Source of the DNA: Inquilinus limosus
GTDB lineage: Bacteria; Pseudomonadota; Alphaproteobacteria; DSM-16000; Inquilinaceae
Direction: 5' to 3'
NCBI RefSeq assembly: GCF_002195995.1
Contig: NZ_NHON01000047.1
Coordinates: forward strand, 768 to 35,920
Length of the DNA: 35,153 nucleotides
Part shown: piece by piece, positions 16,025 to 23,977 of the stretch
Layout of the letters: each line of letters begins with the position of its first letter
Numbering within the stretch: position 1 is the first letter of the stretch
The notes under the pieces: generated by a model
Database searches by the model: none
Seen by the model: only the letters and a program-made list of their open reading frames with translations
Told to the model about the DNA's origin: nothing
Made by a program: the position numbers and the translations under genes

Positions 16025-17203
16025 TTAGGACGGCAGCAGCCCGCGCTTCGCCAGGCTGGCCATCAGCGCCCTGGCCCCGAAGGTCCAGGGGGCGATCTTG
16101 TCGCTGTGGTTCACCCGGTTCACCAGCATCCCCAGGCTCGGGGTCGAGATGGTGACGATGTCGCCGATCTTGTGGGTGAAGCCCATGCCCGGCGCCTCGC
16201 GGTCGTCGGTCGGCGCGAACATGGTGCCGAGGAACAGCACCGCCCCGTCCGGATACTGGTGGTTCGGGCCCAGCATCTGGCCGGCGAGGTCCAGCGGGTC
16301 GCGGCTGATCTTCGAGATCGAGCTATGGCCCTGCAGCGTATAGCCCTCCGGCCCGTGCACCGCCATCGACAGGTCCGCCTTGCGGATGTCGTCGATGCCG
16401 AAGCCGCCGTCGAACAGCCGGATGAACGGGCCGATGGCGCTGGAGGCGTTGTTGTCCTTGGCCTTGCCGAGCAGCAGCGCGCTGCGGCCTTCGAGGTCGC
16501 GCAGGTTGACGTCGTTGCCCAGCGTCGCGCCGACGACCTTGCCGCTCGACGCCACCACCAGCACGATCTCGGGCTCGGGGTTGTTCCAGGTAGAGATCGG
16601 CAGGATGCCGATCTCGGCGCCGAGGCCGACCGAGGACATCGGCTGGCTCTTGGTGAAGATCTCGGCATCCGGGCCGATGCCGACCTCGAGATATTGCGAC
16701 CAGGCGTTCTGCGACAGCAGCACGTCCTTGATCCGCTGCGCGTCGGCCGAGCCGGGCTTAATGGCCGCGAGGTCATCGCCGATGATCGAGACGATGCGCT
16801 GGCGGATGGCGTCGGCCTTGGTGGCGTCGCCGCGCGCCTGCTCTTCGATCACCCGCTCCAGCATCGAGGCGACGAAGGTCACGCCGGCCGCCTTCACCGC
16901 CTGCAGGTCGATCGGCGCCAGCGGCCAGGGCTTGGCGGCGTCGCGCGTGGTCTCGTCGGCATTGGCCAGCAGCTCGGCGACGCTGCCGATCACCGGGCCG
17001 TCGGCCCTGGCCAGCGCGGCCGGGTCGGCAGCGGAGATCAGGTCGGCAACGGTCGGCGCGGCCCGGGTGATGTCGATCACCTGGCCGCCGCGCAGCGCCA
17101 CCACCGCCGGCCCCTGGATCTGCGGCAGCCAGACCCGGCCGACCAGTGTGGCGCGGTCGGCATCCGCCGGCAGGCAGGCCGCGACCGAGATGTAGTCCTT
17201 CAT
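16025..17203 (-). CDS. FAH-fold 2-keto-3-deoxy sugar-acid dehydratase (XylX-like)
   Basis: This 392-residue fumarylacetoacetate-hydrolase-fold protein resembles Caulobacter XylX (2-keto-3-deoxy-xylonate dehydratase) as I recall it. Shared segments include LKAAGVTFVASMLERVIEEQARGD, WSQYLEVGIGPDAEIFTK, NNPEPEIVLV, GNDVNLRDLEGRSALLLGKAK, QYPDGAVLFLGTMFAP and GMGFTHKIGDIV. The metal-binding acidic residues are probably in PEPEI and GNDVNLRD. XylX-type enzymes dehydrate 2-keto-3-deoxy acids to alpha-ketoglutarate semialdehyde or its analogue. AAGGGA precedes the ATG. It follows the UxaA-like dehydratase by 43 bp in the same operon, so the two probably act in sequence. The exact substrate, C5 or C6, cannot be read from sequence. 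Confidence 0.8.
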   Translation of the reverse strand: MKDYISVAACLPADADRATLVGRVWLPQIQGPAVVALRGGQVIDITRAAPTVADLISAADPAALARADGPVIGSVAELLANADETTRDAAKPWPLAPIDLQAVKAAGVTFVASMLERVIEEQARGDATKADAIRQRIVSIIGDDLAAIKPGSADAQRIKDVLLSQNAWSQYLEVGIGPDAEIFTKSQPMSSVGLGAEIGILPISTWNNPEPEIVLVVASSGKVVGATLGNDVNLRDLEGRSALLLGKAKDNNASSAIGPFIRLFDGGFGIDDIRKADLSMAVHGPEGYTLQGHSSISKISRDPLDLAGQMLGPNHQYPDGAVLFLGTMFAPTDDREAPGMGFTHKIGDIVTISTPSLGMLVNRVNHSDKIAPWTFGARALMASLAKRGLLPS

Positions 17204-17246
17204 GGGTGTCCCTTCCCGCTTCTCTTCTGGTCCGGCGTCGCCGCCG

Positions 17247-18776
17247 TCACATCACCGCGCCGATCTGCCAGGGCACGAACTCGTTGTCGCCGAAGCCCTG
17301 GGCCTCGCTCTTGGTCTGGGCGCCCGAGGCCACGGCCAGGAACATCTCGAAGATGCGGCGGCCGGCCTGCTCGATCGACTCGTCGCCGTCGATGATGGTG
17401 CCGCAATTGATGTCCATGTCCTCCTCCATGTGCCGGTACATGGTGGAGTTGGTGGCGACCTTGATGCAGGGCGCCGGCTTGAAGCCGGAGACCGAGCCGC
17501 GGCCGGTGGTGAAGCAGACGATCTGCGCCCCGCCCGCCACTTGGCCGGTGGCCGAGGCCGGGTCGTAGCCCGGCGTGTCCATGAAGACGAAGCCCTTGGC
17601 CGTCATCTGCTCGGCGTATTTGTAGACCTCGACCAGGTTGGTGGTGCCGCCCTTGGCTGCGGCGCCCAGCGACTTCTCCAGGATCGTGGTCAGGCCGCCG
17701 CGCTTGTTGCCGGGCGACGGGTTGTTGTTCATCTCGCCGCCGTTGCGGGCGGTGTAGCCTTCCCACCACTTGATCCGGGCGATCAGCTTCTCGCCGACCT
17801 GGCGGTTGACCGCGCGCCGGGTCAGGAGGTGCTCGGCGCCATAGATCTCCGGCGTCTCCGACAGCACGGCGCTGCCGCCGTGGCGGACCAGCAGGTCGAC
17901 CGCAGCGCCCAGCGCCGGGTTGGCCGAGATGCCGGAATAGCCGTCCGACCCGCCGCATTGCAGCGCCACCATCAGCTCGCTGGCCGGCACGGTCTCGCGA
18001 CGCGCCTTGTCGGCCTCAGGCAGCATCTCCATCACCCGGGCGATGCAGTGGTCGACCGTCTTGCGGGTGCCGCCCAGATTCTGGATGTTCATGGTCTGGA
18101 ACAGCGGCCCGCGCTCGATCTGGTAGGCGTCGAGCAGGAAGTCGATCTGGTTGACCTCGCAGCCCAGCCCGATCATCAGCACGCCGGCGAAGTTCGGGTT
18201 GCGGGCATAGCCCCACAGCGTGCGCTGCAGGTTGTCGTAGCCTTCGCCTGAATCCGCCATGCCGCAGCCGGTGGAATGGGTGATCGCGACCACGCCGTCG
18301 ACATTCGGGAACTGCTCCAGCACGCCGGAGCGCTCGAAATGCGCGGCGATCATCCGGCTGGTGGTGGCCGAGCAGTTCACCGAAGACAGGATGCCGATGT
18401 AGTTGCGGGTGCCGACCCGGCCGTTGGCACGGCGGAACCCCTGGAAGGTCGCACGCTCGGCCTCCGGCAGCATCGCGGTCGGCTTGGCGTCGGCGCAGAA
18501 GGCGTAGTCGCGCTCGAAATCGCCCATGGCGCAGTTCTGGACATGGACATGCTCGCCGGTGCCGATCGCCTCGGTGGCGAAGCCGATGATCTGGTTGTAG
18601 CGGCGGATCGGCTCGCCCTGCGCGATCGGCCGGGTCGCCATCTTGTGGCCGGCCGGGATGTGGCCGGCCGTGGTCACCCCCTCCTCCGGGATCGGCGTGC
18701 CCGGCGTGATGTCGGCGCGGGCGAGGACGACGTTGTCGTCGCGGTTCAGGCGGATGAAGAGGCTGGGGCTGGGCAT
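17247..18776 (-). CDS. Altronate/galactarate dehydratase family enzyme (UxaA/GarD type)
   Basis: This 509-residue dehydratase of the UxaA/GarD family typically depends on Fe2+ and converts an aldonate or aldarate to a 2-keto-3-deoxy acid. The N-terminal SAF-like domain covers about residues 1-95 (LNRDDNVVLARADI, IPAGHKMA). The large domain carries FRRANGRVGTRNYIGIL, HSTGCGM, GLGCEVNQ, LQCGGSDGYSGISANPALG, NPSPGNKRGGLTT, FTTGRGSVSGF and IKVATNS. It resembles UxaA somewhat more than GarD. No Shine-Dalgarno sequence is evident before the ATG at 18776. It heads a two-gene operon with the XylX-like gene and diverges from the sugar importer at 19002, implying joint regulation. Confidence 0.85.
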   Translation of the reverse strand: MPSPSLFIRLNRDDNVVLARADITPGTPIPEEGVTTAGHIPAGHKMATRPIAQGEPIRRYNQIIGFATEAIGTGEHVHVQNCAMGDFERDYAFCADAKPTAMLPEAERATFQGFRRANGRVGTRNYIGILSSVNCSATTSRMIAAHFERSGVLEQFPNVDGVVAITHSTGCGMADSGEGYDNLQRTLWGYARNPNFAGVLMIGLGCEVNQIDFLLDAYQIERGPLFQTMNIQNLGGTRKTVDHCIARVMEMLPEADKARRETVPASELMVALQCGGSDGYSGISANPALGAAVDLLVRHGGSAVLSETPEIYGAEHLLTRRAVNRQVGEKLIARIKWWEGYTARNGGEMNNNPSPGNKRGGLTTILEKSLGAAAKGGTTNLVEVYKYAEQMTAKGFVFMDTPGYDPASATGQVAGGAQIVCFTTGRGSVSGFKPAPCIKVATNSTMYRHMEEDMDINCGTIIDGDESIEQAGRRIFEMFLAVASGAQTKSEAQGFGDNEFVPWQIGAVM

Positions 18777-18833
18777 CGGTTTTGCACGCGTTCTTGGGCT
18801 TGCCTGGCGGATCTTGGGCGGCGGTCACTTTAC

Positions 18834-18955
18834 GTCGGACTTTTGGCCGGCGCCATCCTCCAGAAGCGACCGTCCCGAGGCTCGCGGCATTCTGTCTGAT
18901 GAATTGACGGCCGCAACGGATAAGCGCAACATTCCGGCTGCCAATTATGTCGGAC
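18834..18955. promoter_or_regulatory. Divergent control region with two GTCGGAC sites
   Basis: The 225 bp between the dehydratase gene and the importer gene contain GTCGGAC twice, at 18834-18840 (within GTCGGACTTTTGG) and at 18949-18955 (within CCAATTATGTCGGAC, 18941-18955). GTC-N-GAC is palindromic, as expected for a dimeric regulator. The right-hand site has a near copy at 25539-25553, at almost the same distance from its gene. TTGACG at 18904-18909 is a possible -35 with a weak AACATT 18 bp later. The regulator is not adjacent; the GntR protein at 27534 is one candidate. Confidence 0.4.
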
Positions 18956-19001
18956 GAGTTTCAATCGTTCGCGTCCAAAGGCTTCTCAGGGAGGAACCCG
19001 A

Positions 19002-20129
19002 ATGCTGCTTCGCCGTCTTGCCGCGGTCGCCGCGGCGGCCCTTCTGTCGACCGCCCTCACCGTCCCCGCCTCCGCCGCGCCGAAGACCGTCCCCGGCCCC
19101 GGCGCCCTGCCGCAGTGTTTCGCGCCCTGGAACCAGGACACGAAGTTCTTCAAATGGGACGCGCATCAGGGGCCGTTCCGCATCGCCCTGGTCAACGGCT
19201 TCGTCGGCAACATCTGGCGCATCCAGATGATCCAGACCGCCAAGGCCTTCGCCGCCCTGCCGGATGTGGCCAAGGACATCAAGGAGTTCAAGGTCATCTC
19301 GACCGGCACCGACGCCGCGGCGCAGCTGGGCGCGATCGAGGATTTCATCAACCAGGGCTTCGACGCCATCGTCGTCAATGCGGTCAGCCCGACCGGCTTC
19401 GACCGGGTGATCAAGCTGGCCAACCGCAAGAACGTCGTGCTGGTGCCCTTCGACAACGTCCTCGACACCACCGAGGTGATGCAGGTCAACGAGGACCAGA
19501 CCGCGATGGGCGTGAACTCGGCCAAGTTTCTGATCGAGAACGTGCCGAACGGCGGCAAGATCCTCGAGGTCCGCGGCCTGCCCGGCAACTCGGTCGACCG
19601 CGACCGGCATGACGGCTTCCAGAAGACGATGAAGGACTCCGGCAAGCCCTACGACATCGTCGAGGTCGTGGGCAACTGGGCGCCGGGCGACTCGCAGAAG
19701 GCCACCGCCGACGCCCTGGCCGTGCACGGGCATTTCGACGGCATCTTCACCCAGGGCGGGTCGAACGGCACGGTGCAGGCGCTGCTCGACGCCAAGCAGC
19801 CGCTGGTGCCGATGGCCGGCGAGGGCGAGAACCTGTTCCGCCAGCAGATCGCCCAGTACAAGGACCAGGGGCTGAAGGGCTATTCCTACGGCCAGTCCCC
19901 GGCGCTGGTCGCCATCGCCATGAAGGCGGCGATCGCCGCGCTGAAGGGCGAGACGATGCCGCAGATGGTGTCGATCCCGATCCCGGTCGCCGACTACAAG
20001 ACCCTGAAGGACGGCGAGAACTACTGGTCGAACCTGACGGTCGACTTCTTCGCGCCGAACGCCTTCGAGCCCTGCGGCATCACCTTCACCGCGCCGCAGA
20101 TCATGGCGCAGAACGCCGAGAACAAGTAA
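19002..20129 (+). CDS. Sugar ABC transporter periplasmic binding protein (CUT2/RbsB type)
   Basis: The 375-residue protein has a Sec signal peptide (residues 1-26, cleavage near ASAAP) and the periplasmic-binding-protein type 1 fold: FRIALVNGFVGNIWRIQMIQ, a GTDAAAQLGAIEDFINQGFDAIVVNA segment and VLVPFDN. It belongs to the RbsB-like group that feeds CUT2 transporters. The ligand is unknown; the neighbouring sugar-acid enzymes and SMP-30 lactonase suggest a sugar, sugar lactone or glycoside. GGGAGG lies before the ATG. Two Cys residues, near residues 39 and 361, may form a disulphide. It is the first gene of the importer operon and presumably the most highly expressed. Confidence 0.9.
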   Translation: MLLRRLAAVAAAALLSTALTVPASAAPKTVPGPGALPQCFAPWNQDTKFFKWDAHQGPFRIALVNGFVGNIWRIQMIQTAKAFAALPDVAKDIKEFKVISTGTDAAAQLGAIEDFINQGFDAIVVNAVSPTGFDRVIKLANRKNVVLVPFDNVLDTTEVMQVNEDQTAMGVNSAKFLIENVPNGGKILEVRGLPGNSVDRDRHDGFQKTMKDSGKPYDIVEVVGNWAPGDSQKATADALAVHGHFDGIFTQGGSNGTVQALLDAKQPLVPMAGEGENLFRQQIAQYKDQGLKGYSYGQSPALVAIAMKAAIAALKGETMPQMVSIPIPVADYKTLKDGENYWSNLTVDFFAPNAFEPCGITFTAPQIMAQNAENK

Positions 20130-20134
20130 GCGCG

Positions 20135-21700
20135 GTGGCGTCGTCGGGCATGACGGCAGCCGCCGGCACGCCGCCGCTGGTGCGGCTGACCGGGGTCAGC
20201 AAGCATTACGGCGGCGTGCACGCGCTGCGCGAGGTGGATTTCGCGGCCCGTTCCGGCTCGATCCACGGCGTCCTCGGCGAGAACGGGGCCGGCAAGAGCA
20301 CGCTGATCAAGATCGTCGCCGGGGTGGTGCAGCCCAGCGCCGGCGAGCTGGCGATCGACGGGCGGCCGGCCAGCTTCACCTCGCCGCAGGCGGCGAACGC
20401 GGCCGGCGTCGTCTGCGTGTTCCAGGAGCTGTCGCTGCTGCCGGACCTGTCGGTCGCCGATAACATCTGCATCACCCGGCCGCCCCGCCGCTTCGGCCTG
20501 ATCGACCGCCGGGCCCAAAGGCGGCGGGCGGAGGAACTGCTGGCACGGATCGGCTGCTCCGACATCGACCCGCGGCTGCCGGTCAAGGCCCTGCCGCTGT
20601 CGCGCCGGCAGATGGTCGAGATCGCCAAGGCGCTGGGGCGCGACCCGCGCCTGCTGATCCTGGATGAGGCGACCTCGGCCCTCACCGCCGCGGATGTAGA
20701 GAAGGTCTACGCCCTGCTGCACCAGCTGCGCCGGGACGGGATGGGCGTGCTCTACATCTCCCACCGCATGCCGGAGATCAAGGCGCTGTGCGACACCTGC
20801 TCGGTGTTCCGCAATGGCCGGCACATCGACACCTTCCCGGCCGGCGAGCGCGGCGATGACGAGGTGGTGCGGATGCTGATCGGCCGCGAGATCCACAACG
20901 CCTATCCGCCGAAGCCGGCCCGGACCGAAGCGCCGGCGCCGGTGCTGGAGACGCGCAGCCTGCGCTGGGGCCAGCGCCTGGCCGATGTGTCGCTGACCGT
21001 CGGCCGCGGCGAGATCGTCGGCCTGGGCGGGCTGGACGGCCAGGGCCAGCGCGAGCTGCTGCTGGCCCTGTTCGGCGTGCTGCGCGGGGTCGAGGGCAGC
21101 GTGCTGGTCGACGGGAAGCCGGTGCGGGTCGGCAGCCCGTCCCGGGCCAAGCGCGCCGGCATCCGCATGGCGCTGATCCCGGAGGACCGCAAGACCGAGG
21201 GGCTGCTGCTGCCGATGTCGGTCGGCGAGAACATCACCCTGGCGGCGCTGGGCGGCATGGCCAAGGGCGGCGTGATCGACCGCAAGCGGGAGGCTGACAG
21301 CATCGCCCGCATGGTCGAGGCGCTGCGGATCAAGATCGGCTCGGCCGACGCCGCGGTCGGCACCCTCTCCGGCGGCAATCAGCAGAAGGTGGCGATCGCC
21401 AAATGGCTGCTGACCGACGCCCGCATCATCCTGCTGAACGACCCGACCCGCGGCATCGATGTCGGCACCAAGCAGGAGATCTACCAGCTGCTGCACGATT
21501 TGGCGGCGGCCGGCACCTCGATCCTGTTCTACTCGACCGACTATGACGAGCTGATCGGCTGCTGCGACCGGGTGCTGATCCTGTATGGCGGGCGGGTGGT
21601 GCGGACGCTGGAGGGCGACGCGATCACCGAGACCAACATCGTCGCCAGCGCCCTGAACCTGGCTGCAGGCGACGCGATGCCGGAGGTGGTGCCCGCATGA
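20135..21700 (+). CDS. Sugar ABC transporter ATPase, two NBDs (RbsA/MglA type)
   Basis: This 521-residue fused double ATPase serves a CUT2 importer. NBD1 is complete: Walker A GENGAGKST, signature-like LPLSRRQMVEIAKAL, Walker B LLILDEATSAL and switch His in YISHRM. NBD2 is degenerate. Its Walker A is replaced by GLGGLDGQGQREL, as in RbsA, and its Walker B reads ILLNDPTRGIDVG, with Asn-Asp where most members have Asp-Glu. Its signature LSGGNQQKVAIAKWL is intact. The GTG at 20135 begins 5 bp after the binding-protein stop; an in-frame ATG at 20150 is an alternative start. A palindromic repeat separates it from the permease genes. Confidence 0.92.
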   Translation: MASSGMTAAAGTPPLVRLTGVSKHYGGVHALREVDFAARSGSIHGVLGENGAGKSTLIKIVAGVVQPSAGELAIDGRPASFTSPQAANAAGVVCVFQELSLLPDLSVADNICITRPPRRFGLIDRRAQRRRAEELLARIGCSDIDPRLPVKALPLSRRQMVEIAKALGRDPRLLILDEATSALTAADVEKVYALLHQLRRDGMGVLYISHRMPEIKALCDTCSVFRNGRHIDTFPAGERGDDEVVRMLIGREIHNAYPPKPARTEAPAPVLETRSLRWGQRLADVSLTVGRGEIVGLGGLDGQGQRELLLALFGVLRGVEGSVLVDGKPVRVGSPSRAKRAGIRMALIPEDRKTEGLLLPMSVGENITLAALGGMAKGGVIDRKREADSIARMVEALRIKIGSADAAVGTLSGGNQQKVAIAKWLLTDARIILLNDPTRGIDVGTKQEIYQLLHDLAAAGTSILFYSTDYDELIGCCDRVLILYGGRVVRTLEGDAITETNIVASALNLAAGDAMPEVVPA

Positions 21701-21726
21701 TCAGACCCCGGCAAGATACCAAAGAT

Positions 21727-21814
21727 CGTCATTGCGAGCGCAGCGAAGCAATCCACAAGGCCGCTCACACGGCTCCATGGATTGCTTCGTCGGCTTCGCC
21801 TCCTCGCAATGACG
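21727..21814. repeat. GTCATTGCGAG palindromic intergenic repeat, copy 2
   Basis: Outer arms CGTCATTGCGAG (21727-21738) and CTCGCAATGACG (21803-21814) and inner arms GAAGCAATCCA (21745-21755) and TGGATTGCTTC (21778-21788) are perfect inverted repeats. The element sits inside the importer operon, between the ATPase and first permease genes, widening a gap that is otherwise a few bases in such operons. It matches copy 1 at 13236 in arm sequences and layout. Confidence 0.92.
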
Positions 21815-21845
21815 GTGAGGTGGGCGGCTTGCGCGGAGGTCCGAT

Positions 21846-22910
21846 ATGACCGCCCTGCTCCACCGCCTGTCGCGCCAGGGCGGGCTGCTGCTCGCCATCG
21901 GCCTGTTCGTGCTGTTCTACGGCCTCTACTCCTACCAGCACCCGCGCGGCGGCAGCGCCGACCTGATCGTCCAGAACGCCAACGAGACCTTCACCCTGGC
22001 CCTGGTGGCGATGGCCCAGACCGTGCCGGTGCTGCTGGGCGGGCTCGACCTCTCGGTCGGGCCGCTGATGACCATGGTGAACTGCCTGGCGTCGCATCTG
22101 CTGACCGGCAGCGGCTGGGAGCTGGCGCTGGGCATCCTGCTGTGCCTCGCCGCCGGGCTGTTGGCTGGCTTCATCAACGGCGCGCTGGTGGTGTACGGCC
22201 GGATCCAGCCGATCATCGCGACGCTGGCCACCGGCGCGGTGCTGATCGGCATCGCGCTGTTCCTGCGGCCAACGCCGGGCGGCGCGGTCGACAGCGACCT
22301 GTCCTGGGCCGCCACCAACACGCTGTTCGACGTCGCCGACACCTATGGCTGGTGGGGCGGCGACCTGCCGGGCTGGTTCCAGGCGATCCAGTCGATCCCC
22401 GTGCCGATCATCCTGATCGTGCTGGTGGTGCTGCTGGTCTGGCTGCCGTTCAAGAACTCGGTCACCGGCCGCGGCTGCTACGCCATCGGCTCCTCCGAGC
22501 AGGCGGCCTTCATGTCCGGCGTCGCCATCGACCGGTCGAAGCTGGCGGCCTTCACCCTGGCCGGATTCTTCGCCGCGGTCGCCGGCGTCTACCTGGCGCT
22601 GCAGACCGGCAGCGGCAATGCCGACACGCCGATGGCCGGCGCCTACACCCTCAACTCGATCGCCGCGGTGGTGATCGGCGGCACCTCTCTGTTCGGCGGC
22701 TCGGGCGGCGCGGTGGCCTCGATCGTCGGCGTCATGGTGCTGCGCGCCATCTCCTTCTGCTTCCGCGTGGTGCCGGAGGACAGCGTGCTGGGCTTCCTGG
22801 CCAACCCGCTGCTGCAGCCGCTGTTCGAGGGGGTGATCCTGCTGGCCGCGGTCTCGCTGGGCGCCGCCCGGGTGTTCACGGTCAAGAACCGCCTGCAGCT
22901 GTTCGGGTAG
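21846..22910 (+). CDS. Sugar ABC transporter permease 1 (RbsC type)
   Basis: This 354-residue inner-membrane permease of the CUT2 family has about eight to ten hydrophobic segments. Family segments include VLLGGLDLSVGPLMTMVN, INGALVVYGRIQPIIATLATG and GCYAIGSSEQAAFMSGV, the cytoplasmic loop that contacts the ATPase (compare G..AIGGN..AA.LSGI in RbsC). Also visible is AYTLNSIAAVVIGGTSLFGGSGG. GGAGG precedes the ATG. It pairs with the next gene as the second half of a probable heterodimeric channel; many CUT2 systems use a single permease as a homodimer, so two genes here are a variation. Confidence 0.92.
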   Translation: MTALLHRLSRQGGLLLAIGLFVLFYGLYSYQHPRGGSADLIVQNANETFTLALVAMAQTVPVLLGGLDLSVGPLMTMVNCLASHLLTGSGWELALGILLCLAAGLLAGFINGALVVYGRIQPIIATLATGAVLIGIALFLRPTPGGAVDSDLSWAATNTLFDVADTYGWWGGDLPGWFQAIQSIPVPIILIVLVVLLVWLPFKNSVTGRGCYAIGSSEQAAFMSGVAIDRSKLAAFTLAGFFAAVAGVYLALQTGSGNADTPMAGAYTLNSIAAVVIGGTSLFGGSGGAVASIVGVMVLRAISFCFRVVPEDSVLGFLANPLLQPLFEGVILLAAVSLGAARVFTVKNRLQLFG

Positions 22911-22920
22911 CGGAGGACCG

Positions 22921-23871
22921 ATGCAAGCCTATCTCCGCTCCATCGACCGGCCGATCCTGGTGGCCTGCGGCTTCGTCATCCTGATCCTGGCGGCGGGCAC
23001 CGCCTACACCGCCATCACCCAGGGCACGGCCACCTTCCTGTCGCCGGTCTATCTGCTGCAGCAGCTCAAGGTCGCCGCCTTCCTCGGCGTCGTCGCCGCC
23101 GGGATGATGCTGGTGATCCTGATGGGCCATATCGACCTGTCGGTGCCCTGGACCGTGGCCGCCTCGGCCATGCTGGCCACCGCCGCGGGCGGGCCGGAGG
23201 CGATCCCGGTCGGCCTCGCGGTCGGCGCCCTGGTCGGGCTGGTCAACGGCCTCGGCGTCGCCGTGCTGCGCGTGCCGTCGATGATCTTCACCCTCGGCGT
23301 CAACACCGTGCTGCGCGGGCTGATGGTGATGCTGACCGGCGGCTTCTCGCCGACCAGCATGGCGACGCCGCCGATGGCCTTCCTGGCCAAGACCGAGCTG
23401 CTGGGCATCCCGATGGCGGTGTTCGTCTGGGCCCTGCTGTCCCTCGGCATCGTCTTCCTGCTGACCCGCACGCCGATGGGCCGCTACATCTACGCCATCG
23501 GCAACAAGGAGGCTGCGGCCTATCTGTCCGGCGTCAACACCCGGCTGGTCATCCTCGGCGCCTTCACCCTGTGCGGGCTGTGCGCGGCTCTGGCCGGCAT
23601 CCTCCTCGCCGGCTATTCCAGCAAGGCCTACCAGGCGATGGGCGACCCCTATCTGCTGCCGGCCATCGCCGCCGTGGTGATCGGCGGCACCAACATCCTG
23701 GGCGGCCAGGGCCGCTATGCCGGCACGGTGGTCGGCACCATCCTGATCGTGCTGCTGCAGAGCGTGCTGTCGGTGATGCAGATGCCGGAGGCCGGGCGGC
23801 AGATCATCTACGGGCTGGTCATCATCCTGATGCTGCTGCTGTACGGGCGCGGCGGCCGGTCGGCGGCCTGA
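22921..23871 (+). CDS. Sugar ABC transporter permease 2 (RbsC type)
   Basis: This is a second CUT2 permease of 316 residues. It shows MLVILMGHIDLSVPWTVAA, LVNGLGVAVLRVPSMIFTLGVNTVLRG, the coupling loop GRYIYAIGNKEAAAYLSGV and LLPAIAAVVIGGTNILGGQGRYAGTVVG. AGCGGAGGA lies before the ATG, which is 10 bp after the previous stop, so the two permeases are cotranscribed. The two proteins are clearly homologous to each other but distinct, suggesting an ancient duplication. The operon continues after a 106-bp gap with the phosphodiesterase gene, which may be a separate unit. Confidence 0.92.
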   Translation: MQAYLRSIDRPILVACGFVILILAAGTAYTAITQGTATFLSPVYLLQQLKVAAFLGVVAAGMMLVILMGHIDLSVPWTVAASAMLATAAGGPEAIPVGLAVGALVGLVNGLGVAVLRVPSMIFTLGVNTVLRGLMVMLTGGFSPTSMATPPMAFLAKTELLGIPMAVFVWALLSLGIVFLLTRTPMGRYIYAIGNKEAAAYLSGVNTRLVILGAFTLCGLCAALAGILLAGYSSKAYQAMGDPYLLPAIAAVVIGGTNILGGQGRYAGTVVGTILIVLLQSVLSVMQMPEAGRQIIYGLVIILMLLLYGRGGRSAA

Positions 23872-23977
23872 CGTTATCGTTTTGTAAGGTCGCGACAATC
23901 CGGCCCCGGCGAAACAAATCCGTCACGCGCCGGTGAAATCATCCCCGCCTCTCACTCCCTGCCAGAGGTCCGGGGTC

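Noticed and set aside
21701-21898. Short minus-strand frame with a CEEAKPTKQS-like peptide
   Set aside because: The peptide is the translation of the GTCATTGCGAG repeat, a known source of false protein annotations, not a gene.
23872-23977. Inverted repeat CCGGCG..CGCCGG before the phosphodiesterase gene as a terminator
   Set aside because: The arms are 6 bp with a long loop and high GC, likely by chance; operon continuity into the phosphodiesterase gene remains open.
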